The notes below the pieces were generated by a model. It worked only from the letters and a program-made list of their open reading frames with translations. It had not been told where the DNA came from and did not search any database. A DNA stretch of 38,257 nt, taken from positions 1 through 38,257 of the IMG/VR virus record IMGVR_UViG_3300030388_001298, one strand, 5' to 3'. This stretch comes from a virus. A program made the position numbers and the translations under genes. Positions 33,330-38,257 of this stretch are shown here, piece by piece. The first letter of the stretch is position 1. Each line of letters starts with the position of its first letter.

Positions 33330-35225
33330 TTATGCTACCTTAATTATGCTATATGCTAATGCACTTGCTGATACTGCTGATGCAACTGAAATTGTTATTG
33401 AATTTATAGATGGTCTTGTTATTCTTGCAAAAACAGTATCGTAATTACCACTATTTAAGTATACACCTACCTGAACGGCTCTTGTTCCAAAATTATGAGT
33501 AATAGTAAATGAAGATCCAGCTCCAAGAATTCCGTTTTTAGTTGTAGCAGTTGAAATACATGATTCAACTTCACTACAGAAATTAATAACACCTGAAGCT
33601 GGTATGCTTATTGTTTCATTTGATGCCGCTGTTATTAACCCTTTAGCGTCTACAGTGAATTTTCCAACTGTTGAAGCTGTTCCGTAACTACCAGCAGTTA
33701 CGCCTGAAGCTCCTAATCTAACCCAACCATTAACTGATACAGTAAAGTTTGCAGAGTCAAATCCAGCAACACCTTTTTCAGTACCTCCATCTGTCGATCC
33801 TGCACCTGCAATGTTTGCGTCTTGAATTACTACTGTATAATTAGAAATATTTGGAGAAGAATTAGCTGCAATAGTATTATTAGCAAATATTAAATCACCA
33901 ACTTCAAGTGTTCCTAATACTGCATTAGTACCATCTACTGATACAACAAAGTAATCACCTGTTGTAAGAGCAATATTACTTGAACCTGTTAATGCTGGAG
34001 AGTTAGTAGTTGCATTATATGCTCCTTGGAATACACCAACACCTGCAACTAAAGCTTGAACTTGTGATAAATTAACTGAATCTGTACCAGCAGTACCAAC
34101 TGCAAGCCCTGTAAATTTATTTGCACCCATTGCAATATTACCGTCAGCAGTTCCCCAATCATTAATTGGTATTGATGATGCTAATATTAGTGAATTAGCT
34201 CCATTATCTGTAATAACTACTTTGTCATTAGCAGATACAAAAGCTGATGCTGTAGGTAATTCAGCTAAGTCTAAGTTAATTGTTAAATCATCTGTTGCAC
34301 TAACAGCTGTGTCAATTCCTGTAGAACCTTGTATAGTTACTGTGTTACCATTAGTTATAGATTGAGCAGAACCACTGTCAGCAGCTAAACTCCAAGAACT
34401 CATTGTGCCTGGTGCAGCTCCTGAAGTAATAGAAGTAATGTGACCATCTGCATTAACTGCAAGTGAAGATGGATTAGTATAAGAAGCAGCAGTAACACCT
34501 GAGAGACCATGTTTTATAGTAACAGTGTCAGTAGTCATTGCAGTAGAGATAATTCCTACTCCATCAATAGACAAAGTTTCTCCATTAGTAATGGTTTGTG
34601 TACTACCACTATTACCTTCAACATTAAAAGAAGTCATTGTTCCAGCACCACCAGCAGATGCTGCTGTAACTCTACCAAAAGCATCTACTGTAATATTTGC
34701 AGAAATATAAGAACCTGCAGCTACTCCTGAATTTACTAAACTAAAGTCAAGCTCATCAGCTGTAGCTGCTGAAATTGATATTGTACTATTTGAACTTTCT
34801 ACAGTAACAGTGTTATTTTGACTAACCTGAAAGGTGTTTGTACCATCAGAAAAGTTAAAAGACATACTTGCTGGAATAGCTGCCCAAGTGTTATCACCTC
34901 TTAAAAAATTACCTACTCCTGGAGTTCCAGTAGCACTTAATGTAGATGTTAATACCGCAGCACTTGTAGAATTAGTAACTGTATTAGTAACAAATGTAGA
35001 GGTTCCTCCATTAACAGAAGTAACCGTACCTGGAGCGCCAGAAGAATCTAAAGCTACCCATACAGTTCCATTGTAGTAAGATAATTTATTTATAGTTGAA
35101 TTAAAAATAATTTGTCCCGCACCTTGGATTGCCGCTCCTGATGGATTTGAAGTTAAACTCTCTACTAATACCTTAGATATTTCTGTTCCATTAAAATCTA
35201 TTCCGTCTAAAAAATTTATTGCCAT
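33330..35225 (-). CDS. Tail fibre protein, 631 aa
   Basis: N-terminal attachment-type start (MAINFLDGIDFNGTEISKVL). The shaft contains repeated beta segments, for example GSTQTITNGETLSIDGVGI and GSAQSITNGNTVTIQGSTGI, with intervening VTAASYT.PSSLAVNADGHI and similar, and one FLRGDNTWAAIPA motif. The C-terminal ~80 residues (FTITHNFGTRAVQVGVYLNS, then VFARITRPSINSITISV) are a module widely found at the ends of phage fibres and presumed to bind receptors or trimerise. Rich in Ser, Thr, Ala and Val, no signal peptide. It lies between two other fibre genes with gaps of 11-12 nt, so the fibres are co-expressed. Confidence 0.75.
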   Translation of the reverse strand: MAINFLDGIDFNGTEISKVLVESLTSNPSGAAIQGAGQIIFNSTINKLSYYNGTVWVALDSSGAPGTVTSVNGGTSTFVTNTVTNSTSAAVLTSTLSATGTPGVGNFLRGDNTWAAIPASMSFNFSDGTNTFQVSQNNTVTVESSNSTISISAATADELDFSLVNSGVAAGSYISANITVDAFGRVTAASAGGAGTMTSFNVEGNSGSTQTITNGETLSIDGVGIISTAMTTDTVTIKHGLSGVTAASYTNPSSLAVNADGHITSITSGAAPGTMSSWSLAADSGSAQSITNGNTVTIQGSTGIDTAVSATDDLTINLDLAELPTASAFVSANDKVVITDNGANSLILASSIPINDWGTADGNIAMGANKFTGLAVGTAGTDSVNLSQVQALVAGVGVFQGAYNATTNSPALTGSSNIALTTGDYFVVSVDGTNAVLGTLEVGDLIFANNTIAANSSPNISNYTVVIQDANIAGAGSTDGGTEKGVAGFDSANFTVSVNGWVRLGASGVTAGSYGTASTVGKFTVDAKGLITAASNETISIPASGVINFCSEVESCISTATTKNGILGAGSSFTITHNFGTRAVQVGVYLNSGNYDTVFARITRPSINSITISVASAVSASALAYSIIKVA

Positions 35226-35236
35226 TTTACTTTTCT

Positions 35237-36019
35237 TTAATTACAAAACGCTTGTCCTGAGAACTGAGCGTTAAATGTTATTGTTAATTTATTATTATTT
35301 ATATAATCTACTTTTCCGTACACTTGTTGTTTTAACGTATTCACTACTGAAACAGAAGGGAACTTGTTTAAATTATGATTCACCACCCAAACTAATGCTG
35401 GTACTCCTTGATCAAAAACAAATGTCTTATCACCACCTACTGCAGTTGGGTTCCAATTCAGCAAAGATACAAAATATTCTTTATCTTGCTGGAAGGAGCC
35501 TTGAGAAGCTAAATGGTTTAATTTAACCCTATAAAAATCTGGTTCATTAGGATTAGTGTTAGGGACAGCAGAGTTCCATGAAAAAACTCCAAACTCACTA
35601 ATATCCTGAGTATTGCTAATAAAAACTATTGAATCTACTAACTGAGGATAAAAAGTACCGATGTTTGTAGGTGATCCTTGAGATAAATATTTTAAAGAAA
35701 AGTCGCTTAATAAAAATCCTGTAGTAGCAATTAACCCAGCATTAAATGGAACCGTACTTAATGGTACGGCAGCTCCATTTATAATGCCAGTATTAGGATC
35801 AAAAGATATTGTACCTTTTTCTCTTGTGACTAAATTGTTTGCCACATATTGAAATTTATATCTTAGTGTTTGAGAATCAATAGCAGAAGTAACATTAATA
35901 AACTCCATAACCTCTTCTATTGAAAAGTTTTTAGTAGCATTAGTTCCTTCTTTAGTTCCAATCCACTTGTCTCCAAGTTTTAAATTGTTAGCTAAAGCGT
36001 ATGATTCAATTCTTGACAT
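35237..36019 (-). CDS. Short tail fibre/receptor-binding protein, 260 aa
   Basis: The N terminus (MSRIESYALANNLKLGDKWI, then GTNATKNFSIEEVMEFI) resembles that of the 785-aa fibre (MARIENT...DDLLIGTD...TVTFLVSSL) and is a common short-fibre head. The C-terminal 60 residues (LVWVVNHNLNKFPSVSVV, then KVDYINNNKLTITFNAQFSG) are a well-known phage tail module of the pattern W.I.HNL.K.PSV.VV...V.G.V.YID.N..T..F...FSG.A. The middle is beta-rich with one GVFSWNS segment. The gene starts one base after the small coiled-coil gene's stop and leads the fibre cluster. Function as adhesin or spike is inferred from modules. Confidence 0.75.
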   Translation of the reverse strand: MSRIESYALANNLKLGDKWIGTKEGTNATKNFSIEEVMEFINVTSAIDSQTLRYKFQYVANNLVTREKGTISFDPNTGIINGAAVPLSTVPFNAGLIATTGFLLSDFSLKYLSQGSPTNIGTFYPQLVDSIVFISNTQDISEFGVFSWNSAVPNTNPNEPDFYRVKLNHLASQGSFQQDKEYFVSLLNWNPTAVGGDKTFVFDQGVPALVWVVNHNLNKFPSVSVVNTLKQQVYGKVDYINNNKLTITFNAQFSGQAFCN

Positions 36020-36020
36020 T

Positions 36021-36263
36021 CTATTCTTTCTCCTCTTTCTCTTTATCTTTTACTTCTCCTGTCTCTAAATTAATAACAGAATCTTTACCGTACTTCTCCA
36101 TTAATTTTACTTCAACTGCTCCAAAGTCTTTTTTTATTGCTTCTACTCTTAAGCAAATACCATGCTTTTGTAACTCTAAATCTCCTAAATTAATCTTTAA
36201 CTTAGAAAACTCAGAATTTAATTCTTGTAGTTCTTTTAATTCTTGTTCTTCAATTTTTTTCAT
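36021..36263 (-). CDS. Small acidic coiled-coil protein, 80 aa
   Basis: Residues 1-60 are a heptad-like Glu/Lys/Leu sequence (EEQELKELQELNSEFSKLKI, then LGDLELQKHGICLRVEAIKK), followed by KLMEKYGKDSVINLETGEV and a Lys/Glu tail. Similar short coiled-coil proteins with the end YG.D.VINL.TGEV are frequent in marine phages, by my recollection, without known role. It opens a transcription unit: a TATCTTTG element lies 28 nt upstream of the ATG, and the fibre genes follow directly. A chaperone or tail assembly helper is possible; nothing in the sequence proves it. Confidence 0.65.
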   Translation of the reverse strand: MKKIEEQELKELQELNSEFSKLKINLGDLELQKHGICLRVEAIKKDFGAVEVKLMEKYGKDSVINLETGEVKDKEKEEKE

Positions 36264-36291
36264 TTTATTTTATTTAATTATTAATATTTTA

Positions 36292-36299
36292 CAAAGATA
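36292..36299 (-). promoter_or_regulatory. Bacteroidota-type -7 promoter element TATCTTTG before the fibre block
   Basis: TATCTTTG on the minus strand in the 57-nt gap between the holin-like gene and the coiled-coil gene, 28 nt before the ATG at 36263. It likely starts the fibre transcript. Confidence 0.65.
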
Positions 36300-36320
36300 A
36301 AAAAAATTATGTAATAAACT

Positions 36321-36728
36321 TTATTTATTTTGCTTACTGCTTCCTCCAAAGAAAAAGTCAATAATTGTATTAACCTTAGCAGACATGGCTCCAAAAACTG
36401 TAGATATAAAACCTATTTCATACTCTGATAAAACAACATCATGAAGTACAAAATATTTAAACATAGTGTAGGTTAATAGAAAGTAAGCTATAGTAAATAA
36501 TGCAGCTAATATTTTTTGAATAATAGCATCATCTTTGTATAAAGACCTTGCATCTTTACGGTCTTCCACTTCTTTATTGAAAGCTTCTCTTTCTGCTTCC
36601 AACATAATTTTTTTTATAGCAAACTTAGCCTGTTCTCTTTCTTCATCGGTAGTTATAATCTCATCCAATATACCTTCTGCATTATCAAGTACCTTACCAA
36701 ATAATCCTCCTAATATATTTTTTATCAT
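36321..36728 (-). CDS. Holin-like membrane protein (3TM holin type), 135 aa
   Basis: The N-terminal half is soluble and charged, with an amphipathic start (MIKNILGGLFGKVLDNAEGI) and DRKDARSLYKDDAIIQK near 56-72. Two hydrophobic helices follow: about 72-95 (ILAALFTIAYFLLTYTMFKYFV) and about 103-126 (IGFISTVFGAMSAKVNTIIDFFFG), ending IDFFFGGSSKQNK. This arrangement and the final D-(Y/F)-x-FG(S/G)S pattern match the phage/gene-transfer-agent 3TM holin family as I recall it. It would form inner-membrane pores for endolysin release. It sits close to the M15 peptidase gene, separated by small basic genes. Its start overlaps the previous stop (ATGA). Confidence 0.65.
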   Translation of the reverse strand: MIKNILGGLFGKVLDNAEGILDEIITTDEEREQAKFAIKKIMLEAEREAFNKEVEDRKDARSLYKDDAIIQKILAALFTIAYFLLTYTMFKYFVLHDVVLSEYEIGFISTVFGAMSAKVNTIIDFFFGGSSKQNK

Positions 36729-36979
36729 CGTCTTGATTTTTTACCTACACACTTCCATCTCTTACGAGATAAATTATTGGGAGTGTTAGGATCATTTCTT
36801 TTACCTATAGGTAATCCCATTTTTATTCCATAGCTTCTGGCGCAGTAAGAATCTCCTTTTGAGGTACCAGGCTTTACTCTTGATCCACCACCTTTAGCTT
36901 TTCCTGCCTGACCATAACTCACTCTCTTTCCAGAAGCAGTTACTTTTACTTTTGCTTTACCTTTCCTGGGAGTTGCCAT
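36725..36979 (-). CDS. Small basic Gly/Lys-rich conserved phage protein, 84 aa
   Basis: Start MATPRKGKAKVKVTASGKRV followed by SYGQAGKAKGGGSRVKPGTS, then GDSYCARSYGIKMGLP and PNTPNNLSRKRWKCVGKKSR at the end. I recall this pattern from many marine phage genomes, where it is annotated as a domain of unknown function. Strongly basic, with two cysteines, no membrane helix; nucleic-acid binding is plausible but unproven. It is packed between a 42-aa gene (TAATG overlap) and the holin-like gene (ATGA overlap). Confidence 0.65.
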   Translation of the reverse strand: MATPRKGKAKVKVTASGKRVSYGQAGKAKGGGSRVKPGTSKGDSYCARSYGIKMGLPIGKRNDPNTPNNLSRKRWKCVGKKSRR

Positions 36980-37107
36980 TACTTTTTCTTCTTTGGCGTA
37001 TGATTATATCCTTTTTTCTTTAAAGACAAATGATCCTTCATAGTTTTAGCAACTTTCTTAATACCAGTCTTACTATACATATTATGTATTTTGAATTTCT
37101 TAGCCAT
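36979..37107 (-). CDS. Tiny Lys-rich protein, 42 aa
   Basis: The reading frame from the ATG at 37107 encodes MAKKFKIHNMYSKTGIKKVA, continues through a KDHLSLKKKGYNH segment and ends PKKKK. About a third of its residues are Lys. It fills exactly the space between its neighbours with TAATG overlaps at both ends, which argues that it is a real, translationally coupled gene. Function unknown; similar tiny Lys-rich proteins are known next to lysis genes in marine phages. Confidence 0.55.
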   Translation of the reverse strand: MAKKFKIHNMYSKTGIKKVAKTMKDHLSLKKKGYNHTPKKKK

Positions 37108-37262
37108 TATTTTTTATTTTTAGGTAAAGACTTAATCTTTCCGTTTTCTGTTCTTGCGTATCTATGAGTAGAAGTTTCTTTACTTGATATTAATGTACCA
37201 CAGTACTTCCCCTTACCGTACTCCCAACATACTTTTTTCCCTGTTCTTCCTTTTTTTGCCAT
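37107..37262 (-). CDS. Tiny Lys-rich protein with two cysteines, 51 aa
   Basis: I place the start at 37262 (MAKKGRTGKKVCWEYGKGKY...). The frame is open to 37352, but that part lies inside the M15 peptidase gene and would overlap it by 89 nt; the shorter start follows the peptidase stop by one base. The protein has a CWEYGKGKYCG segment (a Cys pair nine residues apart) and a basic tail ending LPKNKK. Function unknown; it belongs to the tightly overlapping cluster with the 42-aa and 84-aa basic proteins. Confidence 0.55.
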   Translation of the reverse strand: MAKKGRTGKKVCWEYGKGKYCGTLISSKETSTHRYARTENGKIKSLPKNKK

Positions 37263-37263
37263 A

Positions 37264-37629
37264 TTAATATAACCAAATTGCGTTAGGCTTAGATGAATCG
37301 TTGTCGGCATGTATGAAGGTTTTTGCAATCCCCAAACGTGTAAATCCGACATTTACTAATGCCCTAACTATTATTGATCTATTGTGTGAATTATCACAGT
37401 GTATATCTGCAGCATACCCTTTTAAGTGTGAGGATTTGATCGGATCCTTACCTAAACTCTTATAGATAGCATTATTCTTAGCTTCAGTACGAAACCCACT
37501 ATTAATTTTAAAAGGAATCTGTGCTTCTTCACGTGCACAATCAATCATCTCTAAGAAATCATCATCCATATATTTACCTGAGCCTGGCTTATCAGAGGAA
37601 TCAAATTCCTGTAAGGTAAAATATTTCAT
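37264..37629 (-). CDS. M15-family peptidase, probable endolysin, 121 aa
   Basis: Zinc peptidase of the M15 (VanY/D-Ala-D-Ala carboxypeptidase-like) type. Visible motifs: INSGFRT (residues 42-48), SSHLKGYAADIH (66-77) with zinc ligands H68 and D75, and FIHADND (105-111) with the third ligand H107. The compact length is normal for single-domain phage members. It would cleave peptide cross-links in peptidoglycan at lysis; Gram-negative hosts fit a small globular lysin. No signal peptide, so a holin is needed, and two holin candidates lie nearby. The start is separated from the 51-aa membrane protein by two bases. Confidence 0.85.
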   Translation of the reverse strand: MKYFTLQEFDSSDKPGSGKYMDDDFLEMIDCAREEAQIPFKINSGFRTEAKNNAIYKSLGKDPIKSSHLKGYAADIHCDNSHNRSIIVRALVNVGFTRLGIAKTFIHADNDSSKPNAIWLY

Positions 37630-37631
37630 GA

Positions 37632-37787
37632 TTACTTTGTTTTCTTAATAAACTTATAAAGTGTAAATCCTATTGCGAGTGTAAGTGAAATAAATTGAAG
37701 TATTTCATTACACTGTACTAATGTTAATCCTAACGCTCCTCCATTGGCAGCGATCACTTCTACTGTATCTTTCAAATCTTTAGTCAT
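37632..37787 (-). CDS. Tiny membrane protein, second holin candidate, 51 aa
   Basis: Starts MTKDLKDTVEVIAANGGALG, followed by one hydrophobic helix near residues 28-47 (EILQFISLTLAIGFTLYKF) and a basic end IKKTK, so N-out/C-in or the reverse with one membrane span. It lies immediately before the endolysin gene. Very small membrane proteins at this place are common in marine phages and are usually considered holin-like or pinholin-like. The role is inferred from position and membrane segment. Confidence 0.6.
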   Translation of the reverse strand: MTKDLKDTVEVIAANGGALGLTLVQCNEILQFISLTLAIGFTLYKFIKKTK

Positions 37788-37857
37788 TTTTTAATTCTGT
37801 AGAAGTAGATACATATATTATATCTTCTGTTAATGTGCTTGTTTGTATCCAATTCAT
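37780..37857 (-). CDS. Possible micro-gene or leader peptide, 25 aa
   Basis: ATG at 37857, stop at 37780-37782: MNWIQTSTLTEDIIYVSTST followed by ELKND. It overlaps the start of the 51-aa membrane protein by 8 nt (ATGACTAA). A TATATTTG element lies exactly 5 nt upstream of its ATG, the same spacing as at the acetyltransferase gene. This makes translation plausible, perhaps coupling expression of the holin candidate, but so short a frame could be chance. Confidence 0.35.
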   Translation of the reverse strand: MNWIQTSTLTEDIIYVSTSTELKND

Positions 37858-37862
37858 AGCTG

Positions 37863-37870
37863 CAAATATA
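37863..37870 (-). promoter_or_regulatory. Candidate -7 element TATATTTG before the lysis genes
   Basis: TATATTTG on the minus strand in the 18-nt gap after the 110-aa basic gene, 5 nt before a possible ATG. It would serve the lysis cluster. Confidence 0.45.
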
Positions 37871-37875
37871 TAAAA

Positions 37876-38208
37876 TTAACTAAGACTATTTCCCTTCTTA
37901 ACTTTAGCGGTTGTTTTAATAACCTTAGCAGTATTATGAAGTTTTTTTGCAGCAGCAACCTTAGCTAATGCCCCTGACACTCCTGCTCCTGCAACTAAAC
38001 TAAATGCTTTACTAACCTTATCTTTACCTGCTAAAACATCATTACCAGTCTTTTTAACAAAAGCTAAATTCTTATTAGTTGCTTTATTGTGTTTTGTAGG
38101 ATTACCCCACTTATCAACCATTCTTTTTTTCTTCTTAAGTGTAGTACGATTAGTTTTAGAACTCTTGGTTTTAGTCTTATTATTTTTTTCTCTCTTATAC
38201 TTGGCCAT
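37876..38208 (-). CDS. Basic Lys-rich protein of unknown function, at least 110 aa
   Basis: From the ATG at 38208 the protein starts MAKYKREKNNKTKTKSSKTN, is extremely Lys/Thr-rich for 50 residues, then has an Ala/Val/Gly hydrophobic stretch (FSLVAGAGVSGALAKVAAAK, about 70-89) and a basic end. The frame has no stop upstream as far as the right edge (49 nt more), so the true start could lie outside the window. It could be a DNA-binding or membrane-active protein; the sequence does not decide. It precedes the lysis cluster and ends 18 nt before the tiny ORF. Confidence 0.5.
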   Translation of the reverse strand: MAKYKREKNNKTKTKSSKTNRTTLKKKKRMVDKWGNPTKHNKATNKNLAFVKKTGNDVLAGKDKVSKAFSLVAGAGVSGALAKVAAAKKLHNTAKVIKTTAKVKKGNSLS

Positions 38209-38257
38209 AAGAGCCTTATTTTTTTCTACCGTAGTAAGTTTAACAGCGTTTGTTTTC

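Noticed and set aside
29831-36019. Diversity-generating retroelement acting on fibre genes
   Set aside because: No reverse transcriptase and no adenine-biased template/variable repeat pair is visible in the window; it could only lie outside.
37263-37352. Extended start for the 51-aa basic protein
   Set aside because: It would overlap the M15 peptidase gene by 89 nt, while the MAKKGR start sits one base after the peptidase stop like the other genes in the cluster.
1-38257. tRNA genes, integrase/attachment sites or insertion sequences
   Set aside because: None seen; nearly all sequence is occupied by overlapping minus-strand structural genes and gaps are short.

Overview
The window looks like a 38 kb stretch of a tailed-phage genome (lytic phage, or a phage contig from a metagenome) whose host is probably a member of the Bacteroidota. 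Evidence for the host: the DNA is very AT-rich. Gene starts lack Shine-Dalgarno sequences and instead follow A/T leaders of the ATTAAATAAA type. Short intergenic gaps carry the Bacteroidota -7 promoter element TAnnTTTG. Every convincing gene is on the minus strand, so the map reads from right (about 38.2 kb) to left (1). No gene for replication, integration, tRNA or lysogeny control is visible, and both ends cut through open reading frames, so this is only the structural/lysis part of a larger genome.

Reading in the direction of transcription: (1) 38.2-36.0 kb holds small Lys-rich proteins, a tiny membrane protein, an M15 peptidase (endolysin candidate), a holin-like membrane protein and a small coiled-coil protein. 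(2) 36.0-29.8 kb holds four fibre/receptor-binding-type proteins with repeated modules. (3) 29.8-28.2 kb holds small accessory genes: a GroES-like protein, a 2-oxoglutarate/Fe(II) oxygenase and a gene in the small-terminase position. (4) 28.2-20.9 kb is the packaging and head core: large terminase, portal, scaffold-like protein, major capsid protein. (5) 20.8-16.9 kb holds a conserved head protein of unknown role, two paralogous capsid-associated candidates and two connector/ring candidates. (6) 17.0-8.4 kb holds a 1772-residue nozzle-like protein, a 779-residue Cys-rich repeat protein and a further tail protein. (7) 8.4-1 holds a GNAT acetyltransferase and three internal virion (ejection-type) proteins, the last a giant protein of more than 1700 residues with a zinc metallopeptidase motif.

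The layout (no tape measure, no tail sheath, ring/nozzle proteins, a small-medium-giant trio of internal proteins) argues for a short-tailed podovirus-like particle. The terminase, portal and capsid resemble those of crAss-like and marine flavobacterial podoviruses by my reading; that placement is from memory of motifs and was not computed.

The control layer is unusually readable. Eight TAnnTTTG elements sit just upstream of genes or gene blocks, two of them exactly 5 nt from an ATG. Three strong intrinsic terminators bracket the capsid gene and the genes just after it. Other points of interest are a beta-rich module that seems to recur in at least four virion proteins, paralogues that differ by a large domain insertion, near-complete internal duplication of the Cys-rich protein, and enzymes embedded in the structural operon.
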